Of a stretch of 51,116 bases of DNA, positions 7,525 through 17,178 are shown one piece after another (position 1 is the first letter of the stretch; each line of letters begins with the position of its first letter). Source of the stretch: an uncultured Acidobacteriota bacterium (GTDB lineage Bacteria > Acidobacteriota > Terriglobia > Terriglobales > Acidobacteriaceae); NCBI GenBank assembly GCA_903851035.1, contig CAINND010000019.1:1-51116 (forward strand), given 5' to 3'. The notes under the pieces are model-generated. The model had not been told where the DNA came from, ran no database searches, and saw only the letters and a program-made list of their open reading frames with translations. Made by a program: the position numbers and the translations under genes.

Positions 7525-9320
7525 GCCGTTTCCAGTTCTTCTTCCAACAGTTGTTTATCGTGCAGGCTGGTGTAGTAGCCGTTCAAGGCCAGCAACTCCT
7601 CGTGCGTGCCGTACTCAACAATTTTTCCGTGCACCAGCACGGCAATGCGGTCTGCGTTGCGCACGGTGCTGACGCGGTGTGAGATGAAGATGGTCGTGCG
7701 TCCCTGCATCACCTGGCTCAGCCCGTTCAGTATCTCGTCTTCTGTGTGGGTGTCCACGCTGGCCAGCGCGTCGTCCAGGATGAGGATGCGCGGCTCGCGA
7801 ATGACCGCCCGGGCGATGGCCACGCGCTGCTTCTGTCCGCCGCTCAGGGTCAGTCCGCGCTCGCCAACCATGGTCTCGTATTTTTCCGGGAAGCCCTCCA
7901 CGTCCACGGCGATGCGGCTGATGGCGGCCGCCCGTTCAATCTGCTCCGTGGTGGCCTGCTCCACGCCAAAGGCGATATTCTCCCGCACCGTGGCGCTGAA
8001 CAGGAATGTCTCCTGCGGCACAAAGCCGATCTGGCGGCGCAGGGTCTCCAGCGGATATTCGCGGATGTTGCGGCCGTCAATCAGCACCTCGCCATCCACC
8101 GCGTCCAGAATGCGCGGAATCAGCGAAACCAGCGTGGACTTGCCCGAACCCGTCGGCCCGACGATGGCCAGGCTCGTGCCGGCCGGAACCTTCAGGCTCA
8201 CCTCGTGCAGCACCGCCGAGCCCGGTTCCACGCGCAGGCTCAGCATGCCATCCGCCGGGCGCGACTGCCGGTCGTAAGCAAACGTCAGCCCGCGGAACTC
8301 AATCTCGCCGCGAATCTCCGCATCGGGCGCCACGGTAATTTGCGCCGGGTCGTCGGCAATGTTGGGCTTCTGCCGCAGGATTTCGTCAATGCGGCTCATG
8401 CTGGCCGTGCCGCGCTGGAAGATGTTGATCACCCAGCCCAGCGCGATGATCGGCCACGTCAACTGAATCATGTACATGGTAAAGGCCACAAAGTCGCCGG
8501 GAGAAATGTGGTGGCGCAGCACCTCCTGCCCGCCCACAAACAGCACGATGACCAGTGCGATGCCCAGCATCATTTCCAACGTGGGCCACAACATGCCAAT
8601 CAGCCTAGCCAGCGGCAGCGAGCGTTGGATGTAGCTGAGGTTGTCGCGCTCAAAGCCGCGCACCTCGCTCTCCTCCTGCGCGTAGGCGCGGATGAGCCGT
8701 GCGCCGGAAAAGTTCTCCTGGGCGCGCGCGCTGATGTCGCTGAACTTGGCCTGGATGCGCTCAAAGCGTTCGTGAATCCGCGAGCCGAAGTACTGCACAA
8801 TCACGCTGGCGATGGGCAGCGGCAGAAACGCCCAGATGGTCAGCCGAGGACTGATGCGCGTCATGAAGAACAGCGCGAAGGCCGTGAAGACCACCGTGTT
8901 GGCCGAATACATGATGGCCGGGCCCAGCAGCATGCGCACGGCGTTCAGGTCGTTGGTGGCCCGTGCCATGATGTCGCCGGTGCGGGTGCGTCCGTAGAAG
9001 CCGGCATCGAGCGACTCCAGGTGGCGGAAGAGGTCGTTGCGCAGGTCGAACTCAATCTCGCGCGAAATGCCGATGACGATCCAGCGCGTCAGGAACTGGA
9101 AGATACCCTTACCCGCCGCCACCAGCACCAGCAGCAGGCACCAGGTCACAATCTTGTCGTGGGTCACGCCCTGGTACAGGTCGTCCACAATGCGTTTGAT
9201 GATCAGCGGGCTCAGCACAACGATGCCGTTGTTGCACACCACGGTCAGGCTGCCGGCCAAAAAGCCCTTCCAGTAGCGGGTCATGTACGGCATCAGCGGA
9301 CGTAAGGAAGTGGAAGCCAA
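7521..9320 (-). CDS. ABC exporter half-transporter (MdlA/YheI/MsbA-like)
   Basis: One polypeptide of about 599 residues carries an N-terminal six-helix exporter domain (about 15-310) and a C-terminal ATPase. Walker A GPTGSGKST lies near residue 390, the Q-loop at FVPQETFLF, the signature LSGGQKQR near 493, Walker B ILILDD near 515, and the switch His in FISHRVST. The residue after the Walker B aspartate is Asp rather than catalytic Glu, as in MdlA/YheI-type partners of heterodimeric exporters. GTG 9329 is an alternative start, but AGGTGA sits 5 nt before TTG 9320. No second half-transporter is adjacent. The substrate (lipid or drug) cannot be read from sequence. Confidence 0.9.
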   Translation of the reverse strand: MASTSLRPLMPYMTRYWKGFLAGSLTVVCNNGIVVLSPLIIKRIVDDLYQGVTHDKIVTWCLLLVLVAAGKGIFQFLTRWIVIGISREIEFDLRNDLFRHLESLDAGFYGRTRTGDIMARATNDLNAVRMLLGPAIMYSANTVVFTAFALFFMTRISPRLTIWAFLPLPIASVIVQYFGSRIHERFERIQAKFSDISARAQENFSGARLIRAYAQEESEVRGFERDNLSYIQRSLPLARLIGMLWPTLEMMLGIALVIVLFVGGQEVLRHHISPGDFVAFTMYMIQLTWPIIALGWVINIFQRGTASMSRIDEILRQKPNIADDPAQITVAPDAEIRGEIEFRGLTFAYDRQSRPADGMLSLRVEPGSAVLHEVSLKVPAGTSLAIVGPTGSGKSTLVSLIPRILDAVDGEVLIDGRNIREYPLETLRRQIGFVPQETFLFSATVRENIAFGVEQATTEQIERAAAISRIAVDVEGFPEKYETMVGERGLTLSGGQKQRVAIARAVIREPRILILDDALASVDTHTEDEILNGLSQVMQGRTTIFISHRVSTVRNADRIAVLVHGKIVEYGTHEELLALNGYYTSLHDKQLLEEELETA

Positions 9321-9405
9321 AAAGGTCACCTGGGTTTGTCAAACAAAGCTACAGACAATACAAGTTAGATGCGGTGGAAGGCCGCCGGGTCGCAGGGCGC
9401 GCGTT

Positions 9406-11748
9406 TTATGTCGGAACCTTCAGTAGCAGATACCCACCCAGCAGGCCGAAGATGATATCCGAGCCCCACGCCGCCAGTGACGGCGGCAACTGGCTGGCGT
9501 TGCCCATTGCCTCAAAGAATCCGGCGGCCACAAAGTACACAATGGCCACGCCCAGCGCCACGGCGATGCCCGTCAGTGCGCCTTTGCGTCCTGAACTGAG
9601 CGAGAACGGCACGGCCAGCACGGCCATGATCAGCGTGATCACCGGGTAGGCGAACTTCTTCTGCAATTGCACGCGCAGCCGCACCACGTCAAAGCCGCTC
9701 TGCTGCAGGTCGGCGATGTAGTCGCGCAGCTCACTCGAACTCATCTCCTGGCTCTGGTGCACTTCCTTTTTGAAGTAGCCCGGCGGCTCCACCAGGTTGG
9801 GGAAGGTGCTGGCGTCAAACGTCTGGAAGCTCTGGATGGCCGAGCCGCGGAAGCTGCGCTGCCATCCTTGCTCAAACACCCACTTGCCCAGCTCCTGCGA
9901 CCAGTGCGCCCGCGAGGCGTGCACCCGCGAGGTCAGCTCAAAGGTTTTGGGATCGAAGCCGAAGACCGTGATGTTGCCAAAGCTGTTCTGGTCGGCGTCG
10001 AAAAATTCATAATAGTAAATATTGTCGTGCTCGCCGAAGATCCACTTCCGGTCCGGCCGCAGGTAGGTCTGCGCGGGCTTGCCCTTGATCTGGTTGCGCA
10101 GCGTCTCCTGGCGCTGGTTGGCCGCCGGGATGTAGTGCTCGTCAAAAAAGTACAGGGCTGAGCTCAGCATGGCGGCGATGATCAGGATGGGGAAGACCAC
10201 GCGGTAAATGCTGGTTCCGGTGGCCTTCATCGCCGTAATCTCGTTGCTCTTTTGCAGCAGGCCGATGGCGGTCAGCACGGCCAGCAGCACGCTCAGTGGC
10301 GCCATGGTGTAAATCATCTGCGGAGAAACATTCAGCAGGTATTCGCCCACCATCAGCATGGGAATGCGGTTGCGCACGATGTCGCTGAGCAGCTCAAAGA
10401 ACGTGAACACCAGCGTCAGCAGCAGAAACGACGTCAGGATCATCGCCAGGTATGTGGCAAAGTCGCGCAGGATGAGCTGATCGAGCAGCAGGGGATAGCC
10501 CAGGCTGAAGCGCGGCTTCTCCACCTTGGCGGCCTTGGCCTTCGCCTCCGGACTGGGTTGCAAGCGCTCGCGCAGCCCCGTCCACATGGTGCCCATCCAG
10601 CCAAAGTCCAGCACCGTGTGCTCCACCCGCCGCATCAGCACCATTCCCGCCAGCAGGAAAAATCCGTTGGCGGCCCACACGCCTACCCACGGAGCGATAC
10701 GCCCGCCGCGGCCCAGGCTGATGCCCGTCAGCGAGATGAAGTAGTAGAAAAACACGAGCACGATGGTGAGCACGAAGCCCATGCTCTTGCCGCCTTTTTT
10801 CGAACTCAACCCCAGCGGAATGCCGACCAGCGCCAGCACCAGGCAGCTTGTGGGCAGGGCCAGGCGGCGGTGGAACTCCACCAGGTACCAGCGCGCGCGC
10901 ACCGTGGGCGTGTCCTGCTTATTGCGCGGCTTGCCCAGGTTCGCCTCGGGATGATGGCCGCGGTACCAAAGCTCGCGCGTGCTCATCTCGCTCACCGGAA
11001 CCAGCTCGGGCTTGCCCTCGTCCGGGTTGGGAATCGCCATGGGCAGGTCCGTTTCAGCAAAGGTGCTGATCTGGTACTCCTCGGGCTTTTGCGGCTGCAC
11101 CTCCTGCTGCGAGCCGTGGCTCAGGTGCATGTGCAGGGCCGTGGGATCGTCGTTGACGATGATGCCGCTGCGCGCCACCGTGATCTTCGGTGCCGAGGGG
11201 TCGGTCACGTCGGCCAGGAAGACGCCCCTCCACTGCGCCGCGTTGGTGGTGGAGCGCACGTCCTCCACGTACAGCACGGTGTTTTTGAATTCCTCGTAAA
11301 AGACGCGCGGCTGGATTTCAAACGATGCCTGGGTGCTGACCAGCTTTCCCTGCAGCCGGCTCAGCGCGGCCGAACTGGCCGGCGCGATCCACACGCTGTT
11401 CACCACGGCCACCACCCAGGTTACGACCGCAAAGAAGGCCACAATGCGCACGAACATCCACGCGCCCAGTCCGCTGGCGCGCATGGCCGTCACCTCGCTG
11501 TCGGCGGCCAGCCGGCTCAATCCAATCAGGATGCCGACCAGCAATCCCATGGGGATGGTGATGGTGAAGGCAACGGGCAGGGTAAACAGGAAGAGTTCCA
11601 CCACGCTGGGTAGCGGCGCGCTGTCGCGCACCACGATCTCCAGCAGGCGGCCGAGGTCGCGCATGAAGATGACAAAGGTGAACAGGCCCATGCCCATGGC
11701 GGCATGCTGGATCACCTCGCTTAATATGTAGCGCGGGAATATCTTCAC
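9406..11748 (-). CDS. LptF-LptG fusion permease of the LPS export ABC system
   Basis: LptF and LptG are the two inner-membrane permease subunits that, with the LptB ATPase, lift LPS out of the membrane into the Lpt bridge. Here both are joined in one 780-residue chain. The first copy (about 1-385) starts IFPRYILSEVIQHAAMGMGLF and has the family's MGLLVGILIGLSRLAADSEVTAMRASG loop. A charged linker rich in Lys/Ala (about 400-430) leads to the second copy (about 435-780), with LILRDFATYLAMILTSFLLL and LQKSNEITAMKATG. Each half has the periplasmic jellyroll between helices 3 and 4. The start is GTG 11748; no good ribosome site is visible. lptB is not in the window. Confidence 0.93.
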   Translation of the reverse strand: MKIFPRYILSEVIQHAAMGMGLFTFVIFMRDLGRLLEIVVRDSAPLPSVVELFLFTLPVAFTITIPMGLLVGILIGLSRLAADSEVTAMRASGLGAWMFVRIVAFFAVVTWVVAVVNSVWIAPASSAALSRLQGKLVSTQASFEIQPRVFYEEFKNTVLYVEDVRSTTNAAQWRGVFLADVTDPSAPKITVARSGIIVNDDPTALHMHLSHGSQQEVQPQKPEEYQISTFAETDLPMAIPNPDEGKPELVPVSEMSTRELWYRGHHPEANLGKPRNKQDTPTVRARWYLVEFHRRLALPTSCLVLALVGIPLGLSSKKGGKSMGFVLTIVLVFFYYFISLTGISLGRGGRIAPWVGVWAANGFFLLAGMVLMRRVEHTVLDFGWMGTMWTGLRERLQPSPEAKAKAAKVEKPRFSLGYPLLLDQLILRDFATYLAMILTSFLLLTLVFTFFELLSDIVRNRIPMLMVGEYLLNVSPQMIYTMAPLSVLLAVLTAIGLLQKSNEITAMKATGTSIYRVVFPILIIAAMLSSALYFFDEHYIPAANQRQETLRNQIKGKPAQTYLRPDRKWIFGEHDNIYYYEFFDADQNSFGNITVFGFDPKTFELTSRVHASRAHWSQELGKWVFEQGWQRSFRGSAIQSFQTFDASTFPNLVEPPGYFKKEVHQSQEMSSSELRDYIADLQQSGFDVVRLRVQLQKKFAYPVITLIMAVLAVPFSLSSGRKGALTGIAVALGVAIVYFVAAGFFEAMGNASQLPPSLAAWGSDIIFGLLGGYLLLKVPT

Positions 11749-11889
11749 GGCGCGTCCGGAATCGGCACCTCAGGAACGGGAATCATTCCGAGTCTAGCAT
11801 GGGCGTGGGACCCTCCGTGCTGCTATCCTATTGGCCGGTCATCTTGGCATAATTCATCGCAGCCGGCACTTCGGCACTCATCAGGAAAA

Positions 11890-14115
11890 ATGGCGCAAGG
11901 CAGTATTCGACTTCTCTTTCTCTGGCACATGCACCAGCCCTTCTACAAGGACCTGGTCAGCGGTGAATACCGCATGCCCTGGGTGCGTCTGCACGCCCTC
12001 AAGGACTACTACGGCATGGTCAAGCTGCTGGAGGAGTTTCCCGGCGTCCACCAGAACTTCAACATCGTGCCCTCGCTGGTGGCGCAAATCGAAGATTACT
12101 GCTCCGGGCTCTTCAAGGATCCCTTCTGGGATGTGGCCGCTAAGCCGGCCGCCGGGCTCAACCCGCAGGAGCGCGCTTTTGCCCTCAGCTATCTCTTCCA
12201 GGCCCACGGCGAGCGCATGATCGGCCGCTATCCGCGTTATCGCCAGCTCTGGGAGCAGGTTCGCTCCGCCGGCCCCGACCCTTCCAAGGCCGCCATCACA
12301 TTCGGCGAGCGCGACTACCGCGACCTCCAGGTGCTCTCGCAGGTGGCATGGTTCGACGAGTACTTCCAGGACGATCCCGGCGTCAAAGCTCTCGTCGAAA
12401 AAGGCCAGGGCTTTAGCGAAGAAGACCAGCGCTTTGTCATGAGCAAGCAGCATGAGATTCTGAAATCTGTGCTGCCGGCCTACCGCGCGGCCGCCGCCCG
12501 CGGTGCCGTCGAGCTTTCGGCCACGCCCTACTATCACCCCATCCTGCCGCTGCTGTGTGACACCAATGCCGGGCGCGACTCCGTCCCCGGCCTCCCGCTG
12601 CCCAACGAGCGCTTCCGTCATCCCGGCGACGCCGAGGAGCAGATTCGCCGCGCGCTGGATACTCACGAGCGCACATTCGGCGTTCGCCCCACCGGCATGT
12701 GGCCCAGCGAAGGCTCGGTCAGTGACGAGGTTCTGTCCATTGCCGCCGGGCTGGGCGTCAAGTGGATGGCCACCGACGAAGGCGTGCTGGGGCGCAGCCT
12801 GGGCGAGGAATTCGCCCGCTCCGCCGAGGGATTGCTGAAGGCGCCCCAGGCGGCCAAGCTCTACAACATTCACCGCTGGCAGCAGAACGGCCAGCAGATG
12901 GACCTGGTCTTCCGCGATCACCGCATCAGCGACCTTGTCGGCTTTGTCTACGCAGGCATGGGCGCCCGCGAGGCCGCCGCCCACCTGATGAATAACATCC
13001 GCCTGGCCGCCGCCCCGCTCACCGACCAGGGCCGCGACGCCGTCGTGCCCGTCATTCTGGATGGCGAAAACGCCTGGGAGAGCTTTGAGAAGAACGGCCG
13101 CGACTTCCTCCGCCGCTTCTACGATTCGCTCCAGAAGGATTCACAGATCGAGCCCCTCACCATCAGCGAGGCCATCTCCCGCCAGCAGCCGGAGACCTTC
13201 GGCCCCCTGCGCGGCCTCGTCCCCGGCTCCTGGATCAACGCCAACTTCAACGTCTGGATCGGCGCGCCGGAGGACAATCGCAGTTGGGATTACCTCAGCC
13301 AGGCCCGCGACTTCTATGACGAAAATGCCGCCCAGGCCACCCCGGGGCAGCGCGCCCTCGCCTGGGAGGAGCTGCTTATCGCCGAAGGCAGCGACTGGAA
13401 CTGGTGGTACGGCCCCGAGCATCACTCGGCCAACGACCGCGACTTCGACGAGCTCTACCGCAAGCATCTCTCCAACGTCTACACCGCGCTCGGCGGCGTG
13501 CCGCCCGATCATCTCGCGCGGCCCATCAGTGGAGCGATCGCCCGCCCGGCCATGACGCCGCAGACGGCTTATGTGCACCCGGTCATTGACGGCCAAGTCA
13601 GCAGCTACTTCGACTGGATGGGCGCGGCTACCCTGGGCAGCGACCGCCGCGGCGGCAGCATGCATGGCCGTCTATACCTGCTGGATGCCCTGCACGCCGG
13701 CATTGACGAACACAATCTGTACGCACGCCTCGATTTCGCCTCCGCACTGCCCAAGGCGGACCTGCTGGCCACCTTGCACATGGCCCTGCGCCGTGGCGAG
13801 CAAACGCAGGCCAACCTGCAGTTGGAGATGACAATCGGGCAGGGCAGCATCACCTCATGGGAGTTGCGCAACGGTGTGCGCGCGCCGCTGGCCACCAACC
13901 TGGCGCCCAATGGCGTGGAGGCCGCGCACGGCCGCGTGCTGGAAGTAAAAATCCCCATGGCGCTGCTGGGCGCAACCACCGGCGATGCCTTCAACCTGCG
14001 CTTCGTCCTCTATCGCGACCACCTGCCCATGGACGCCCTGCCGCAGGAAGGCTCGCTGGAGATTCAGGTCGTGCCAGAGGATGTGCTCGTGGAATTGGCC
14101 TACGAAGCGAAGTAA
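11890..14115 (+). CDS. Glycoside hydrolase family 57 protein
   Basis: A retaining alpha-glucan enzyme of the GH57 amylase/branching type, 741 residues and without a signal peptide, so probably acting on cytoplasmic glycogen or maltodextrin. The family opening LLFLWHMHQPFYKD is present. The likely nucleophile is E274 in GMWPSEGSVSDEV and the likely acid/base D391 in VILDGENAWESF. WNWWYGPEHHSANDRDFDELYRKH and a C-terminal beta domain (about 555-735) follow, as in the longer COG1449-type proteins. ATCAGGA just upstream of ATG 11890 is the ribosome site, and CATAAT further upstream may be the -10. NikR follows after 27 nt, so the two may be co-transcribed. The exact substrate is not determinable. 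Confidence 0.9.
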   Translation: MAQGSIRLLFLWHMHQPFYKDLVSGEYRMPWVRLHALKDYYGMVKLLEEFPGVHQNFNIVPSLVAQIEDYCSGLFKDPFWDVAAKPAAGLNPQERAFALSYLFQAHGERMIGRYPRYRQLWEQVRSAGPDPSKAAITFGERDYRDLQVLSQVAWFDEYFQDDPGVKALVEKGQGFSEEDQRFVMSKQHEILKSVLPAYRAAAARGAVELSATPYYHPILPLLCDTNAGRDSVPGLPLPNERFRHPGDAEEQIRRALDTHERTFGVRPTGMWPSEGSVSDEVLSIAAGLGVKWMATDEGVLGRSLGEEFARSAEGLLKAPQAAKLYNIHRWQQNGQQMDLVFRDHRISDLVGFVYAGMGAREAAAHLMNNIRLAAAPLTDQGRDAVVPVILDGENAWESFEKNGRDFLRRFYDSLQKDSQIEPLTISEAISRQQPETFGPLRGLVPGSWINANFNVWIGAPEDNRSWDYLSQARDFYDENAAQATPGQRALAWEELLIAEGSDWNWWYGPEHHSANDRDFDELYRKHLSNVYTALGGVPPDHLARPISGAIARPAMTPQTAYVHPVIDGQVSSYFDWMGAATLGSDRRGGSMHGRLYLLDALHAGIDEHNLYARLDFASALPKADLLATLHMALRRGEQTQANLQLEMTIGQGSITSWELRNGVRAPLATNLAPNGVEAAHGRVLEVKIPMALLGATTGDAFNLRFVLYRDHLPMDALPQEGSLEIQVVPEDVLVELAYEAK

Positions 14116-14142
14116 ACTCTCTGCAACAAGGAGAATCCCGAG

Positions 14143-14556
14143 ATGGCCGACCTCATCCGTACCGGCGTTTCCATTGAATCTGATCTGCTGGAAAAGTTTG
14201 ACAAGCTCATTGAGCGGCGCGGCTACGGCAACCGCTCGGAGGCTCTCCGCGATCTCATTCGCGAGGCGCTGGTCAACGATAAGGTCAGCGAGAATCGCCC
14301 CGTCGTCGCCACCCTCTCCATGGTCTATGACCATCACCGCCCGGAGCTTTCCGCCAAGCTCAACGCCGCGCAGCACCACCACCACGGCAATGTGCTGGCC
14401 GCCACCCACGTCCACCTGGACGAGCACAACTGCTTCGAGGTCATCATCATGAAGGGCAAGTCCAATGAGGTAAAACACCTCTCCGACCACATGCTCAGCA
14501 TGAGGGGCGTCAAGCATGGCAAGCTGGTGATGACCTCCACGGACGGGGATTTCTAG
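14143..14556 (+). CDS. nikR: Nickel-responsive regulator NikR
   Basis: NikR is a tetrameric ribbon-helix-helix repressor that binds DNA when loaded with nickel. The 137-residue protein has the RHH domain at 1-45 (LIRTGVSIESDLLEKFDKLI, then RSEALRDLIREAL) and an ACT-like metal domain at 50-137. The square-planar nickel ligands of E. coli NikR (H76, H87, H89, C95) align with H78, H89, H91 and C97 here, in AAQHHHHG and THVHLDEHNC. AAGGAG lies about 9 nt before the ATG. It is immediately upstream of a TonB-dependent receptor gene, separated by a gap containing palindromes, which suggests that the receptor is a target. Confidence 0.95.
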   Translation: MADLIRTGVSIESDLLEKFDKLIERRGYGNRSEALRDLIREALVNDKVSENRPVVATLSMVYDHHRPELSAKLNAAQHHHHGNVLAATHVHLDEHNCFEVIIMKGKSNEVKHLSDHMLSMRGVKHGKLVMTSTDGDF

Positions 14557-14573
14557 GCAGCCCGGCATCGGCC

Positions 14574-14612
14574 CGTATAGCGCATACGAAAAATGAAATA
14601 ATATGCGGCATA
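14574..14612. promoter_or_regulatory. Overlapping palindromes between nikR and the receptor gene, candidate operator
   Basis: Three inverted repeats overlap in this AT-rich stretch: CGTAT (14574-14578) with ATACG (14584-14588), CGCATA (14581-14586) with TATGCG (14602-14607), and TATGC (14602-14606) with GCATA (14608-14612). They lie 70-110 nt before the receptor ATG, a reasonable operator position. They do not match the E. coli NikR operator spacing (two hexamers 16 nt apart), so binding by NikR is inference. Confidence 0.35.
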
Positions 14613-14682
14613 CTTATTGCAAAATCGTGTTACCGATGAAATAATCTTCCTGCGTCCTTTCAGCCAGGGAGATTTATCGCTC

Positions 14683-17178
14683 ATGCACCTCCGGTCGTCT
14701 CTCCTCGCGATCTTTCTTCTCCCCGGCATCCTGTCTGCGCAGCAGGCCACACTCAATGCTCACCAGCACCTCTCCGGAACCATCGTTGACACATCGGGCG
14801 CGGTCATTCCCGGTGCCAGCGTGCAACTTCGCGGCGCGAATGGCTCCGTCCAGGCGAAGATCCGCTCAGACGCCAAAGGCTCCTTCGTTATCCCCGGACT
14901 CGTGGCCGGCAATTTTCAACTCGCCGTGTCTGCCCCCGGCTTTGAGGCCAAAGTAAGTTCCATCACCATCGCTGCCGCCCTTGCATCGGCCCCGCTGCGC
15001 ATCACCCTGGCAGTGGCTGCCGTCAGCGCCAGCATCAACGTGCAGGGCCGCGCCGATGACCTCATCGGCATCGCCGCCTCCGCTACGCAGGGCACGGTGG
15101 GCGCCACGGAGATCGAAGAGCGCCCGATGCTTCGTTCCGGAGAAGTTCTGGAGGCGGTTCCCGGCGTCATCATCACGCAGCACGCCGGCGGCGGCAAAGC
15201 CAACCAGTACTTTGTTCGCGGCTTCAACCTCGACCACGGCACGGACATCGCCATCTTCCTGGACGACATGCCGCTGAACCTGCCTTCGCACGCGCACGGC
15301 GAGGGCTACTCAGACATGAACACCGTCATCCCGGAGTTCGTGAATGGCGTCAGTTACGAGAAGGGCCCGTATTCCGCCGAGGTCGGCAACTTCAGCTCAG
15401 CGGCCTCCGCCCATATGGAATTCTTCAAGACGTTGCCGGAAAACTTTGTCCAGGTCGAAGGTGGCAACTTCGGCTTTGGACGCACCGTCTTCGGCGTCTC
15501 GCAAAAACTTGGCAAGGGCAACCTGCTCTACGGCGGAGAGGCTTATCACGACAACGGCCCCTGGACGACGCATGAAGACAATTTCTTCAAGTACAACGGC
15601 CTGCTCACCTACAGTCAGGGTTCGGACGACCGTGGCTTCAGCATCACCTCCCGCGCCTACCGTGGCACATGGCACTCCAGCGATCAGATCCCAGTGGACG
15701 CCATCCCGCTGGTGGGCTACTTAGGCACGCTGAACCCAACCGATGGTGGCACATCGCAGCGCTACAGCCTGCAGTCGGAGTGGCACCGCCGCCGCGCCAA
15801 CTCCGAGACGAAGATTTCAGCCTTCGGTTTTTATTACGACCTCAATCTGTTCTCTGATTTCACCTACTACCTGATTGATCCCAACAAGGGCGATCAGTTC
15901 GAGCAGCAGGACCGCCGCTGGGTGGCTGGCTTTGACCTTCACCACAAAATTTTCAGCCATTGGTTAGGCCGCCGGGTAGAAAACACCTTGGGCCTCCAGC
16001 TTCGCAACGATTGGGTGCACAACGGACTTTTCCGTACGGAAGAACGCTCGCGCACCGACAAGAATGACATCAACGCCTGCAACGATCAGCCCATCCCTCA
16101 GTGCGGCACCATTCCGAACCTCACGGCCACTCTGCCCGCGGCCACGGATTTGAATCGGTTTACGGACACGATAGGTAGTGTCTACTTCGAAAACAAAATC
16201 CAGTGGACGAGCAAGTTCCGCTCCGTGCTGGCCCTGCGCGGAGACGAAGCTAAGTATGTCGTCACCAACCTGACTCCCACTTATTTCTCTCCATTGTTCG
16301 GCTCGGTCAACTTTCGGCAGCTCAACTCCGGCTCGGCCACCAAGTTCCTGCCCAGCCCCAAAGCAACTTTGATTTACGCTCTCTCGCCCAGGACGGAGTT
16401 CTATCTACAGGGCGGATTCAGCTTCCACAGCAACGACGCGCGTGGCGCAGCGCAAAAGGCGGAGCCGATTTCGCCGGACTATCCATTCCCCACCGCCACC
16501 ACGCCAATCACTCCCCTGGTGCAGACCAAGGGCGGGGAAGTGGGCGTGCGCACCTCGGTCGTTCCCCATCTGCAAAGCACCCTTGCGCTCTGGTATCTGC
16601 ACAGCAACTCCGAGCTGATGCAGGATGGCGATACCGGCGGCACCTCGGCCTCCGATCAGTCCAGCAACCGCTATGGCATTGAATGGGCCAATTACTACGC
16701 GCCCGTCGAACATCTGTCGTTTGATTTCGATATTGCCGACTCCCGCGCGCAATTTACGCAGGTAGATCCGGCCGACGCGGCCTACATCAACGTGTCTGGC
16801 CATTATCCTGTGCAGCTTCCGGGTGGCAAGCTGGTGCCGGAGGCGGTCAAGCTGGTCGTCTCCGCCGGTGCCACGCTACACCAGTACAAGGGCTTTACGG
16901 CCACTCTGCGCCTGCGCTACTTTGGCCCGCGTGAGCTGACCTCGGATGGAATCAACCGCTCGGCGGCTACCACACTGGTCAACGCCAGCGTTGGCTACCA
17001 GTTCAGCAGGAAGTGGGGCATTACGGCAGAAGCATTGAATTTGCTGAACCGCAAAGCAGATGACATCACCTACGCCTACATCTCCCGGATCACGCCAGCC
17101 GCCAACCCGGAATTCACAAACGTATCGCACCCTACCGAGCCGTTCCAGGTGCGCTTTGCCTTGCGCTACCGCTTCTAG
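14683..17178 (+). CDS. TonB-dependent outer-membrane receptor, candidate nickel receptor
   Basis: An 831-residue outer-membrane receptor. The signal peptide ends near ILSAQQA. A carboxypeptidase-regulatory-like domain (about 25-110, LSGTIVDTSGAVIPGASVQL) precedes the plug (about 130-260). The plug has VLEAVPGVIITQHAGGGKAN, FVRGFNLDHGTDIAIFLDD and the unusual LPSHAHGEGYSDMN, and the 22-strand barrel ends in the terminal aromatic RYRF. ATG 14683 gives a clean signal peptide and has AGGGAG upstream; the frame is open to 14617, but that start would put charged residues ahead of the signal. The adjacent nikR and the His-containing plug motif suggest nickel or a nickel chelate, which is inference. 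A terminator follows at 17209. Confidence 0.88.
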   Translation: MHLRSSLLAIFLLPGILSAQQATLNAHQHLSGTIVDTSGAVIPGASVQLRGANGSVQAKIRSDAKGSFVIPGLVAGNFQLAVSAPGFEAKVSSITIAAALASAPLRITLAVAAVSASINVQGRADDLIGIAASATQGTVGATEIEERPMLRSGEVLEAVPGVIITQHAGGGKANQYFVRGFNLDHGTDIAIFLDDMPLNLPSHAHGEGYSDMNTVIPEFVNGVSYEKGPYSAEVGNFSSAASAHMEFFKTLPENFVQVEGGNFGFGRTVFGVSQKLGKGNLLYGGEAYHDNGPWTTHEDNFFKYNGLLTYSQGSDDRGFSITSRAYRGTWHSSDQIPVDAIPLVGYLGTLNPTDGGTSQRYSLQSEWHRRRANSETKISAFGFYYDLNLFSDFTYYLIDPNKGDQFEQQDRRWVAGFDLHHKIFSHWLGRRVENTLGLQLRNDWVHNGLFRTEERSRTDKNDINACNDQPIPQCGTIPNLTATLPAATDLNRFTDTIGSVYFENKIQWTSKFRSVLALRGDEAKYVVTNLTPTYFSPLFGSVNFRQLNSGSATKFLPSPKATLIYALSPRTEFYLQGGFSFHSNDARGAAQKAEPISPDYPFPTATTPITPLVQTKGGEVGVRTSVVPHLQSTLALWYLHSNSELMQDGDTGGTSASDQSSNRYGIEWANYYAPVEHLSFDFDIADSRAQFTQVDPADAAYINVSGHYPVQLPGGKLVPEAVKLVVSAGATLHQYKGFTATLRLRYFGPRELTSDGINRSAATTLVNASVGYQFSRKWGITAEALNLLNRKADDITYAYISRITPAANPEFTNVSHPTEPFQVRFALRYRF

